DNA of 64,000 nt from JASJAR01 sp038530285 (GTDB lineage: Bacteria; Pseudomonadota; Alphaproteobacteria; Rhodobacterales; Rhodobacteraceae): NCBI GenBank assembly GCA_038530285.1, contig JBCBCY010000003.1, forward strand, positions 124,001-188,000. Direction: 5' to 3'. The position numbers and the translations under genes are program-made. The notes beneath the pieces were generated by a model that was not told the DNA's origin, did no database searches, and saw only the letters and a program-made list of their open reading frames with translations. Numbering within the stretch: the first letter of the stretch is position 1; every line of letters begins with the position of its first letter. Shown piece after piece: positions 26,130 to 35,334 of the stretch.

Positions 26130-27176
26130 ATGGAAGATCGCGTAGGGCTTGCGGTTGCAGGTTACGGTCTGGTGGGCCGGCGCCATGTGGATGCAATCGG
26201 TGCCACCGATTGGGCGGTGGTTGCGGCGGTGATCGAGCCCGATGCGGCCGCGCGTCAGGACGCTTCTGACGCAGGGTTTGCCGTGTTTGAGACGCTTGAG
26301 GCGTTTTTGCGCGACGGCGCAGCAGAAGGTGTGATCCTTGCGACGCCAAGCCCTATGCATGTCGACCAGGGCCTTGCCTGTGTCGCAAAGGGCCTGCCGG
26401 TTTTGGTGGAAAAACCCATCGCGACCCGGGCCGATGATGCCATGGCATTTGTCGCGGCGGCCGACGCGGCGGGCGTGCCGCTGCTTGTCGGTCATCACCG
26501 TCGCCACAACCCATTGATACAGCGCGCCAAGGCGCTGATCGATGAAGGCCGCATCGGCACCATCCGGGCGGTCCAGTCCACGTGCTGGCTTTACAAACCC
26601 GATGCCTATTTCGACGCCGCCCCCTGGCGCAAGGATGCAGGAGCGGGGCCGGTGTCAGTCAATCTGGTCCATGACGTCGATGTGTTGCGGTATCTCTGCG
26701 GCGAGGTGGTATCGGTCCGCGCCGTCGCACGCCCGTCGGCCCGGGGCTATGCCAACGAAGACGTGGCGAGCGCTGTGTTGGAGTTCGAAAGCGGCGCGGT
26801 CGGAACGATCACGGTCTCAGACAGCATAGTCGCGCCATTCAGTTGGGAAATGACGTCGCGTGAGCACCCCATCTATCCGCCAGTAGATGCCACCTGTTGT
26901 GTGATTGGCGGCTCGCACGGGTCGCTTTCGATCCCCGATCTGAAGCTTTGGACTTACAAAGATGGTGCGCGGGATTGGTGGACGCCCCTGTCTGCCGAAA
27001 TCGTCGACCACGTGGCCGCTGACCCGCTGGTCAATCAGATCGAGAACTTCGTCAGCGTCATTCGTGGCGCCGGGCAAGCCCTTGTCTCCGGTCGTGAAGG
27101 GGCCCGCACCCTGCGCGTGATTGAAGCCATCCAGAAGGCGGCAGACAGTGGCGCGGTCTTGTGTCTTGTCCCGTGA
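26130..27176 (+). CDS. Gfo/Idh/MocA family NAD(P)-dependent oxidoreductase
   Basis: The 348-residue product has an N-terminal Rossmann fold (AGYGLVGRRH), the family motif EKPIA near residue 95 and a second domain with NLVHDVDVLRYLCGE. Such enzymes oxidise sugars, inositols or sugar acids. It starts 26 bp after the tRNA and is followed by a TRAP transporter, so it probably acts on the transported compound. The ATG at 26130 follows GGGGGA. Confidence 0.88.
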   Translation: MEDRVGLAVAGYGLVGRRHVDAIGATDWAVVAAVIEPDAAARQDASDAGFAVFETLEAFLRDGAAEGVILATPSPMHVDQGLACVAKGLPVLVEKPIATRADDAMAFVAAADAAGVPLLVGHHRRHNPLIQRAKALIDEGRIGTIRAVQSTCWLYKPDAYFDAAPWRKDAGAGPVSVNLVHDVDVLRYLCGEVVSVRAVARPSARGYANEDVASAVLEFESGAVGTITVSDSIVAPFSWEMTSREHPIYPPVDATCCVIGGSHGSLSIPDLKLWTYKDGARDWWTPLSAEIVDHVAADPLVNQIENFVSVIRGAGQALVSGREGARTLRVIEAIQKAADSGAVLCLVP

Positions 27177-27252
27177 CATCACAGCCCTTGCAACGCGATC
27201 GGAACCGCGCAACGCTAACGTATTCAACAATAGGATCATTTGGGAGGATGAA

Positions 27253-28266
<1,014 letters not shown>

Positions 28267-28303
28267 GGCGTAAACCGGGGCCGCGCGCGATGGGCGAAGA
28301 ACC

Positions 28304-28837
28304 GTGAAAACGGCGATCACGTGGGTCACGCGCGGCACTGAGTTCATCGCCGCTGCTTTGTTGGCGGCGATGTTCGTGACCTTCCTTCTGCAGATCTTCT
28401 CGCGTTACGTTTTGCTGACCCCGTTCGGCTGGACGCTGGAGTTGTGCCTGATCCTTTGGGTCTGGATCGTCTTTTTCGGCTGCGCCTTTATCGTGCGTGA
28501 AAAGGACCATGTGACCTTTGACATTCTCTATCTGGCCGCCCCGCGCCGCATCCGCCAAGTGCTGGCCCTGATCGCGGCGGGCTCGATCGCTGTCGGCATG
28601 ATCTGGGCGTTCCTGCCGACCTGGGATTACATCGATTTCATGAAGATCAGGAAGACGACCACGGTGCGCCTGCCGATCACCGGCGACAAGATCCCGATGC
28701 GCACGATCTTTTCGGTCTACGCCATTTTCATGGTCGCAATTGCCGCGCGCTACGCCTGGCGGTTTGTGCAGATCGCCCGGCACGGCCCGCCAGACGCGGA
28801 CCACAGGCTGGTTGAGGGCGGGTCAGACGCGCCATGA
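28304..28837 (+). CDS. TRAP transporter small membrane subunit DctQ
   Basis: The 177-residue product has four membrane segments (AALLAAMFVTFLLQIFSRYV, LCLILWVWIVFFGCAFIV, VLALIAAGSIAVGMIWAF, IFSVYAIFMVAIAARYA) and the family-typical REKDHVTFDI turn. It pairs with DctM in sodium-driven uptake. The start codon is GTG, because the nearby ATG at 28290 runs into a stop after five codons. Its stop overlaps dctM by an ATGA. Confidence 0.92.
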   Translation: MKTAITWVTRGTEFIAAALLAAMFVTFLLQIFSRYVLLTPFGWTLELCLILWVWIVFFGCAFIVREKDHVTFDILYLAAPRRIRQVLALIAAGSIAVGMIWAFLPTWDYIDFMKIRKTTTVRLPITGDKIPMRTIFSVYAIFMVAIAARYAWRFVQIARHGPPDADHRLVEGGSDAP

Positions 28838-30129
28838 GTTTTGAACTGGCCCTTTGCCTTTTGGTGCTGTTCACGCTGGCGGGGATCGGCACGCCCATTG
28901 GCTATTCGATCATGTTGGCGTCGCTGGCTTATCTGGCTACGGCGGGCATGGACATCGCCCTGACGGGCGAAAAAATCCTGCAAGGCCTCTACGGCAGTTT
29001 TGTCCTGCTCGCGGTGCCTTTGTTCATCGTGGCGGCCAATATCATGAACTCAGGCACGATTTCAGAACGCTTGCTTGGCTTCTGCGTTGCTGCCGTGGGT
29101 CGGTTCAAAGGCGGGTTGGGCCATGTGAATGTGGTCGCGTCCCTGATCTTTTCGGGCATGTCGGGCTCGGCGGTGGCGGATGCGGCAGGGATCGGCAAGA
29201 TCATCATCCAGATGATGACCAAGGATGGCCGCTACCCGGGCGGATACGCCGCCGCGATCACGGCCGCCTCGGCCACCATCGGCCCAATCATCCCCCCGTC
29301 GATCCCGATGGTGCTTTATGCGCTGGTGTCCAATGCCTCCATCGGGTCGCTGTTTCTGGCCGGTATCCTGCCGGGGCTGGTGATGGGCGCGGTGCTGATG
29401 GGGATGAACGCCTATCTGGCGAACCGGCGGGGTTTCGCGGTCGAAGACCCGGTGCCGTTGCGCGAATTGCCTGCCAAGACGGCCAATGCCTTTCCAGCAC
29501 TTTTGATGCCTGTGATCCTGCTTTACGGGATTTATGGCGGGGTCACGACGCCGACGGAGGCTGCGGCGGTCGCGGCCCTTTATGCCTTGCTGTTGGCCGG
29601 GCTGTTTTACCGCGCTCTGTCGCTGGCGGGGCTCTACCGGATTTTCGTGGAAAGCGCGCGGTCGTCGGCGGCCGTTGGCGTGGTGATCGGCGGCGCGTTG
29701 ATCCTGAATTTCATTGTGGTGTCGGAAAACATCCCCGGCATGATGTCGGAATTCCTGACTGGCATCGACGTGCACCCGCTGGTGTTTTTGATCTGCGTGA
29801 ACCTCTTGATCCTGCTTTTGGGCTGCGTGTTGGATGCAACCACTCTGATCCTGGTGATCGTTCCGCTGTTTATCCCCACCTGCAATGCCCTTGGGATCGA
29901 TTTGGTGCATTTTGGCGTGCTGGTGGTTGTGAACTCCATGATCGGGCTGATCACGCCACCCTATGGGATTTTGCTGTTTGTGATCAACGCGGTCACGGGC
30001 GTGCCCCTGCGCGATATCATCGCTGAAGTTTGGCCGTTTCTGCTGGTGTTGATCGCAGCGCTTGCAGTGATGATTGTCTTTCCCGGTCTGGTCTTGGCCC
30101 TGCCGCGCCTTTTTGGCTACGCGGGCTAG
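28834..30129 (+). CDS. TRAP transporter large permease DctM
   Basis: The 431-residue product has about 12 membrane segments and the family motif SGSAVADAAGIGKIIIQMM near residue 110. It forms the translocation unit with DctQ. Start and dctQ stop overlap by four bases, so the two are translated in balance. The substrate is unknown. The adjacent Gfo/Idh/MocA gene hints at a sugar acid or polyol derivative. Confidence 0.94.
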   Translation: MSFELALCLLVLFTLAGIGTPIGYSIMLASLAYLATAGMDIALTGEKILQGLYGSFVLLAVPLFIVAANIMNSGTISERLLGFCVAAVGRFKGGLGHVNVVASLIFSGMSGSAVADAAGIGKIIIQMMTKDGRYPGGYAAAITAASATIGPIIPPSIPMVLYALVSNASIGSLFLAGILPGLVMGAVLMGMNAYLANRRGFAVEDPVPLRELPAKTANAFPALLMPVILLYGIYGGVTTPTEAAAVAALYALLLAGLFYRALSLAGLYRIFVESARSSAAVGVVIGGALILNFIVVSENIPGMMSEFLTGIDVHPLVFLICVNLLILLLGCVLDATTLILVIVPLFIPTCNALGIDLVHFGVLVVVNSMIGLITPPYGILLFVINAVTGVPLRDIIAEVWPFLLVLIAALAVMIVFPGLVLALPRLFGYAG

Positions 30130-30297
30130 GGCGTGGACGCGCCAGACCGGCACGACAGACCCGCCAATCCCCCGGTTTAAGGGCAACGCCTCGCCGCGGG
30201 AGCTCGCCAAATCGCGGTTAAGGTTAATGAAAAGGTGATTGTGCGAAAGAAACGTGCAATGATTCGCGTAAAGCACCGGTCGCAGGAAGGACGCAGG

Positions 30298-30441
30298 ATG
30301 CGCCTGATACTCGCAGCATTGATGTTATCGCTTGTAACCGCCTGTTCTGGTGGGCAATTCGACCCGGCCGGAATGGATGAAAGCCGCCTGCCTGTGAACA
30401 AGAAGGGCAACCTGTTCTTCGGGCGCGAGCTTGAGTGGTAG
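30298..30441 (+). CDS. Small lipoprotein of 47 residues
   Basis: A short gene with a lipoprotein signal (LILAALMLSLVTAC, lipobox VTAC) and a 32-residue mature peptide (SGGQFDPAGMDESRLPV...). AGGAAGGACGCAGG precedes the ATG at 30298, which supports real translation. There is no family assignment. It lies between dctM and uraH on the same strand. Confidence 0.6.
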   Translation: MRLILAALMLSLVTACSGGQFDPAGMDESRLPVNKKGNLFFGRELEW

Positions 30442-30554
30442 CGCATCAGGCTGCATCATTGGTTCCAGAATTGAAACAATAGCCGGACAGCGCGCCTTGC
30501 CGGTTACAGCGTTTTCATGCCTTTTAGGCACATAGCGGCGATGTGGAGCGACCC

Positions 30555-30899
30555 ATGGCGGGATATCTGACGACCCATGTTCTGGATACGGCCCGGGGCG
30601 CGCCGGCAGCTGGTCTGAAGATCGAGCTTTTCTTGGTGACGGATGGGCGCCGCGAACAGCGCGCCGAGTTGATCACGAATGAAGACGGGCGGACCGATCG
30701 CCCGATCTTGCCCGAACCGGTCTTTGCGCTGGGCGATTATGAATTGGTGTTTCATGCAGGCGACTACCTGCGCGCCACAGGCCAGCCGGATGGGTTTCTC
30801 AACATCATCCCGATCCGCTTTTCCATGAGCGAGATGTCCCACTACCACGTGCCGCTTTTGCTCTCACCGTTTGGATTTTCCACCTACCGGGGCAGCTAA
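30555..30899 (+). CDS. uraH: 5-hydroxyisourate hydrolase
   Basis: The 114-residue transthyretin-related product carries the signatures THVLDTARG at the N-terminus, PIRF, and the invariant C-terminal YRGS. It hydrolyses 5-hydroxyisourate, the product of urate oxidation, to OHCU. It lies directly upstream of puuD (39 bp), which makes its substrate, so the two form a urate-degradation unit. The allantoin-forming OHCU decarboxylase is not seen here. Confidence 0.96.
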   Translation: MAGYLTTHVLDTARGAPAAGLKIELFLVTDGRREQRAELITNEDGRTDRPILPEPVFALGDYELVFHAGDYLRATGQPDGFLNIIPIRFSMSEMSHYHVPLLLSPFGFSTYRGS

Positions 30900-30938
30900 G
30901 CCCTTGTCATTGCCGCGCTGCAGCGCCTTAGTGGGGCC

Positions 30939-32147
30939 ATGTACGATGTCGCGGTTCTTTGGGAATGGTTGGCCTTTGCGGTGCGCTGGCTGCATGTGAT
31001 CACTGCGATCGCGTGGATCGGGTCTTCGTTTTACTTCATCGCACTTGATCTTGGGCTGAACCGGGGCGTCCCGGGGCCGGCGGATGGTGAGGAATGGCAG
31101 GTCCACGGAGGGGGCTTCTACCATATCCAGAAGTACCTGGTGGCGCCCGAAAACATGCCGGAACATCTGGTCTGGTTCAAATGGGAAAGCTACGCCACAT
31201 GGCTGTCGGGCTTTGCCCTTTTGGCGGTTGTCTATTGGGTCGGGGCCGAGTTCTACATGATCGACACCCAGAAGGTCGATCTGGCCATTTGGCAGGCGAT
31301 CGCGATTTCGGCCGCATCGCTTGGGGTGGGTTGGGTCGTCTACGACCTTTTGTGCAAAAGCCGGCTGGGCGATTATCCGACCGCTATGATGCTGGCCCTG
31401 TTCGGGGTGATCGTGATCATGTCGTGGGGCTACAATCAGGTGTTCACGGGCCGCGCGGCCTTGCTGCATCTGGGCGCATTCACCGCGACGATCATGTCGG
31501 CGAACGTCTTCATGATCATCATTCCGAACCAGAAGATCGTGGTGGACGACCTAAAGGCTGGTCGCGTGCCGGATGCGAAATACGGCAAGATCGCCAAGCT
31601 GCGTTCAACCCACAACAACTACCTGACACTGCCCGTTATTTTCTTGATGTTGTCGAACCACTATCCGCTGGCGTTTGGCACCGATAACGCATGGATCATC
31701 GCGGCACTTGTGTTCCTGATGGGCGTCACGATCCGGCATTACTTCAATTCCATCCATGCACGCGCGGGAAACCCCCATTGGACCTGGGGGGCAACGACGG
31801 TGATCTTCATCGTGATCATGTGGTTGTCGACACAGCCGATGTATGACGTGGAAGAAGAGGCGGCGCTGCCAGATCATCTGGCGCCCATCGTCGCATCGGC
31901 CGGGTTTGAAGATGTCGAAAGCATCGTTCTGGGGCGGTGTTCGATGTGCCACGCCGCCGAGCCATCCTATGGCCCATGGCATTGGCCACCCAAGGGTGTG
32001 CGGCTGGACACGCAAGCCGAAATCGCGCGCCATGCCCGCGAAATTTATCTGCAATCGGGGCGGACCCACGCTATGCCGCCGGGCAATATCACCTGGATGG
32101 AAGAGGCCGAGCGCGCCAAGATCATCGCTTGGTATCGCAGCCTCTGA
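30939..32147 (+). CDS. puuD: Membrane urate oxidase PuuD with cytochrome c domain
   Basis: The 402-residue product has about eight membrane segments in the first 300 residues (RWLHVITAIAWIGSSFYFI, YATWLSGFALLAVVYWVG and others) with several conserved His. A C-terminal cytochrome-c-like domain carries the heme motif CSMCH near residue 335. PuuD oxidises urate to 5-hydroxyisourate and passes electrons to the respiratory chain. It follows uraH. A strong terminator hairpin lies 55 bp downstream and isolates it from the GntR operon. Confidence 0.95.
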   Translation: MYDVAVLWEWLAFAVRWLHVITAIAWIGSSFYFIALDLGLNRGVPGPADGEEWQVHGGGFYHIQKYLVAPENMPEHLVWFKWESYATWLSGFALLAVVYWVGAEFYMIDTQKVDLAIWQAIAISAASLGVGWVVYDLLCKSRLGDYPTAMMLALFGVIVIMSWGYNQVFTGRAALLHLGAFTATIMSANVFMIIIPNQKIVVDDLKAGRVPDAKYGKIAKLRSTHNNYLTLPVIFLMLSNHYPLAFGTDNAWIIAALVFLMGVTIRHYFNSIHARAGNPHWTWGATTVIFIVIMWLSTQPMYDVEEEAALPDHLAPIVASAGFEDVESIVLGRCSMCHAAEPSYGPWHWPPKGVRLDTQAEIARHAREIYLQSGRTHAMPPGNITWMEEAERAKIIAWYRSL

Positions 32148-32201
32148 CGCAGGATATCCTTTCACTTTAGACACCCATGGGGGGTGATTGGGCCATCGGC
32201 C

Positions 32202-32230
32202 AAAAGGGGGCGATCGGCCCCTTTTCTTTT
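32202..32230 (+). terminator. Rho-independent terminator after puuD
   Basis: AAAAGGGG (32202-32209) pairs with CCCCTTTT (32218-32225) around a short GC-rich loop and is followed by CTTTT. It sits between puuD and the next promoter. Confidence 0.85.
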
Positions 32231-32255
32231 GGCGCTTGCACGAATCAAACGCTAA

Positions 32256-32274
32256 CGTATACATTTTGTATACG
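32256..32274 (+). promoter_or_regulatory. GntR-type operator and -10 region upstream of the GntR gene
   Basis: A perfect inverted repeat CGTATAC-ATTTT-GTATACG lies 12 bp before the GntR start codon. GTATAC palindromes are typical operators of FadR/FCD-type GntR regulators, so autoregulation is likely. A -35-like TTGCAC at 32236 and a TATACA at 32258 (spacing 16) put the -10 inside the operator, which fits repression. Confidence 0.78.
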
Positions 32275-32286
32275 AAAGGTATTTTG

Positions 32287-32964
32287 ATGGCTGAAACGCC
32301 CAAGGAACACTGCTACAGCGATCTGGAACGCCGGATATTGGCGACCGATCTGGCGCCTGGCGTGGACTTGGACGAAGCGGGGCTTTGTGCAGCTTACGGC
32401 ATTTCCCGCACGCCCCTTCGCGAGGTTCTGCAGCGGCTGGCGGGCGAAGGCTATGTCACGCTGTCGCCCCATCGCGGTGCGCAGGTCGCGTCGATGGACC
32501 TGCAAACCATGCGGGTGTTCTTCCAAACCGCGCCCCTTGTGTATTCGTCGATTGCGCGGCTGGCGGCAGAGCATCGCACCGACCCCCAACTTGCCGCTTT
32601 GCGTGGGGTTCAGGCGGAGTTTGCCGCCGCAGGGTCCCCGCAAGATGCTGCCTTCGCCAATCACCGCTTTCATGCCCAGATCGGAGACATGGCCGCCAAC
32701 CCCTATCTGGCCGCCGCTCTGGGACGGCTTTTGATTGACCACACGCGCCTTGGACTGACGTTTTATGGCCCCGCATCTGAGGCCGAGCGCGATCTGGTCG
32801 CCCGGGCCCGCGCCCAGCACGAAGAGATGGTCGATGCGATTGCCGCCCACGACGCCGACCGGGTCGTCGAAATCACGCTGGATCATTGGGATCTGTCGCG
32901 CGACCGGATCGAACGCTACGTCCACCCTGACCCCCTGCCGCTGGAGGTGCGCGATGCAGTTTGA
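32287..32964 (+). CDS. GntR family (FCD domain) transcriptional regulator
   Basis: The 225-residue product has an N-terminal winged helix (residues 1-70; LDEAGLCAAYGISRTPLREV is the recognition region) and a helical FCD ligand-binding domain with His residues (FHAQI, DHTRLGL, DHWDLSRDR) that usually bind a metal and an acid ligand. It overlaps the DapA-like gene by 11 bp and heads the operon, so it should sense the substrate of this pathway. AAAGGT precedes the ATG at 32287. Confidence 0.93.
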   Translation: MAETPKEHCYSDLERRILATDLAPGVDLDEAGLCAAYGISRTPLREVLQRLAGEGYVTLSPHRGAQVASMDLQTMRVFFQTAPLVYSSIARLAAEHRTDPQLAALRGVQAEFAAAGSPQDAAFANHRFHAQIGDMAANPYLAAALGRLLIDHTRLGLTFYGPASEAERDLVARARAQHEEMVDAIAAHDADRVVEITLDHWDLSRDRIERYVHPDPLPLEVRDAV

Positions 32965-33859
32965 AGGCATCTACACGCCGCTGGTCACGCCCTACCACGA
33001 CGATTTCACCCTCAACGAGGCCGCACTTGCCGATACGGTCGAGCATCTGATTGGCGCCGGCGTGCACGGGATTATCGTCGCGGGGACCACGGGCGAGTAC
33101 TACGCCCAAAGCACCCAAGAGCGCGTCGATCTGATGGCGCGCATGAAAGCGCTGATCGGGGGCCGCGTGCCGATGATCGTGGGCACAGGTGCGATGCGGA
33201 CCGAAGACAGCGTGGCCTTTGCCGAGGCCGCCAAGGCGGCAGGGGCGGATGCGCTTTTGGTCGCCACACCGCCCTACGCCTATCCCACGGGCCGCGAGAT
33301 TGCGCTGCATGCGCTGGCCGTCGACCGGGCGGCGAACCTGCCGGTGATGCTTTACAATTATCCCGGTCGGATGAGCGTGAACATGGACGAAGAGTGTTTG
33401 GACCGTTTGGGGCGTTCCCCGAACTTCTGCGCGATCAAGGAAAGCTCGGGCGACCCCAACCGGTTGCATATGCTGGCGCGCGATTATCCCCATATCGCGC
33501 TGTCGTGTGGCATGGACGACCAAGCGTTGGAATTCTTTGCATGGGGCGCGCGGTCCTGGGTTTGTGCGGGGTCGAACTTTGCGCCCGAAGCCCATATCGC
33601 GCTGTACCGGGCCTGCGCGTTGGAAGGCGATTTCACAAAGGGCCGCGCGATTATGTCGGCGATGCTGCCCCTGATGCGGGTGCTGGAACAGGGTGGCGCC
33701 TTTATTCAATGTATCAAACACGGGCTCACCATGCGCGGGATTGCGGCAGGGCCGCCGCGAAAGCCTTTGCAGCCTTTGAACAAAGACCAGCGCCGCGAGC
33801 TGGAAGAGGTGATCCGCACCATGAACACAGCTGTTGCGGCGATCGAGGGGACCCCATGA
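32954..33859 (+). CDS. Dihydrodipicolinate-synthase superfamily lyase or deaminase
   Basis: The 301-residue TIM barrel has the family landmarks: TTGEYYAQ near residue 45, the Tyr of LYNYPGR near 133 and the Schiff-base Lys in AIKESSGD near 160. GGAGG precedes the ATG at 32954. The family holds pyruvate-dependent aldolases and also Delta1-pyrroline-4-hydroxy-2-carboxylate deaminase. With an aldehyde dehydrogenase next and a FAD amino-acid oxidase at the operon end, the deaminase role is attractive but inferred. Stop and next start overlap (ATGA). Confidence 0.88.
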   Translation: MQFEGIYTPLVTPYHDDFTLNEAALADTVEHLIGAGVHGIIVAGTTGEYYAQSTQERVDLMARMKALIGGRVPMIVGTGAMRTEDSVAFAEAAKAAGADALLVATPPYAYPTGREIALHALAVDRAANLPVMLYNYPGRMSVNMDEECLDRLGRSPNFCAIKESSGDPNRLHMLARDYPHIALSCGMDDQALEFFAWGARSWVCAGSNFAPEAHIALYRACALEGDFTKGRAIMSAMLPLMRVLEQGGAFIQCIKHGLTMRGIAAGPPRKPLQPLNKDQRRELEEVIRTMNTAVAAIEGTP

Positions 33860-35334
33860 CCGATCTTTTGACCCGCGCGGAATACGCCGCGATCGCTGCT
33901 GATCTGGACCTGCCGAAAACGCCCTTCATCGATGGAAAATTCCGTGCTGGGTCCGGGGCGCCGATGGACACGCTCAACCCGGCAACGGGCGCGGTTCTGG
34001 CCACGATCAGCACGGCGGGCCCTGCGGATGTAGACTTGGCCGTGGCCAAGGCGCGCGAGGCGTTCGACCAAGGCCAGTGGTCCCGCGCGCACCCCAGCCA
34101 CCGCAAAGAGGTGCTGATCAAACTGGTGAAGTACATGACCCGGCGGCGGCGCGAATTGGCGGTGATGGAAAGCCTTGAGGCGGGTAAACCGATCCGCGAT
34201 TGCGAACTGATCGACATCCCCGAGGCGATGGAGTGCATCAAGTGGCACGCCGAAGCCATCGACAAGATCTATGACCAGACCGGGCCTGCGGGCGATGATG
34301 CGATTTCCATGATCCTGCGCGAACCCGTAGGTGTGGTGGCCGCCGTGCTGCCATGGAATTTCCCGCTGTTGATGCTGGCCTGGAAGATCGGTCCGGCCCT
34401 CGCGGCGGGCTGTTCGGTGATCGTCAAACCGGCCGAGCAAACCTCTATGACCGCCCTGCGCGTGGCTGAACTGGCCCATATGGCGGGCGTGCCGCGCGGG
34501 GTGTTGCAGGTGCTGCCGGGTGATGGACCAAGTGTGGGCGAACCTTTGGGCCGGCACATGGGTGTCGATATGGTCAGCTTCACAGGCTCCACCGAAACCG
34601 GGCGCCGGTTCTTGACCTATGCGGGGGAAAGCAACCTCAAAGAAGTGGTGCTGGAATGCGGCGGCAAGAACCCGATGGTGGTGTTGGAAGACGCCGAAAA
34701 CCTCGATCATGTGGCCGAACATGTGGTGAATGCCGCGTTTTGGAACGGCGGGCAAAATTGCTCAGCCGCGTCGCGGTTGATTGTGCACAAGGGCGTTAAG
34801 CCCGCGCTGTTGGACAAAATCGCCGCCCGGATGCGCGACTGGAAAACGGGCGACCCGCTGGATCCGGCCAATGCCATTGGCACCATGGTGGACGCCGATC
34901 ATCTGACCAAGGTCGCGGGCTATCTGAAAGACGGTGATGCGCCGGACGGGCCTTACGTGACGCCCAAGATCTATGAGGTCACGCGCGATGATCCCCTGGC
35001 CGTCGATGAGGTGTTTGGACCCATTCTGTCGGTCATCGAAGTGGCCAGCACGGACGAGGCCATCGAGGTTGCCAATGCGACTGATTATGGGCTGGCGGCA
35101 TCTGTATTCACTGCCAACGTGCGTACTGCGATACGGGCCGCACGCGATATCCGGGCCGGCACGGTGACGGTCAATTGCTACGGCGAGGGCGACCTGTCGA
35201 CGCCCTTTGGCGGCTACAAGCAATCGGGCTTCGGGGGCCGCGACAACGGCCTGGCTGCGCACGATCAATTTACTCAGCAGAAAACCATCTGGATCGATCT
35301 GTCCGATCCCAAAGACGGGGACAATGTGGGATGA
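33856..35334 (+). CDS. Aldehyde dehydrogenase
   Basis: The 492-residue product has LPWNFPLLMLAWKIGPALA, the Rossmann motif FTGSTETGRRF, the catalytic Glu in LECGGKNP and the catalytic Cys in GGQNCSAASR, all in normal positions. It resembles gamma-glutamyl-aminobutyraldehyde/betaine-aldehyde dehydrogenases. It likely oxidises a semialdehyde made by the DapA-like enzyme. It overlaps its neighbours by ATGA at both ends. Confidence 0.93.
   Translation: MTDLLTRAEYAAIAADLDLPKTPFIDGKFRAGSGAPMDTLNPATGAVLATISTAGPADVDLAVAKAREAFDQGQWSRAHPSHRKEVLIKLVKYMTRRRRELAVMESLEAGKPIRDCELIDIPEAMECIKWHAEAIDKIYDQTGPAGDDAISMILREPVGVVAAVLPWNFPLLMLAWKIGPALAAGCSVIVKPAEQTSMTALRVAELAHMAGVPRGVLQVLPGDGPSVGEPLGRHMGVDMVSFTGSTETGRRFLTYAGESNLKEVVLECGGKNPMVVLEDAENLDHVAEHVVNAAFWNGGQNCSAASRLIVHKGVKPALLDKIAARMRDWKTGDPLDPANAIGTMVDADHLTKVAGYLKDGDAPDGPYVTPKIYEVTRDDPLAVDEVFGPILSVIEVASTDEAIEVANATDYGLAASVFTANVRTAIRAARDIRAGTVTVNCYGEGDLSTPFGGYKQSGFGGRDNGLAAHDQFTQQKTIWIDLSDPKDGDNVG

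Noticed and set aside
29062..30276. 404-residue open frame antisense to dctM
   Set aside because: The translation is rich in His, Arg and Gln, as expected from reversed membrane-protein codons. dctM is supported by family motifs and by the overlap with dctQ.
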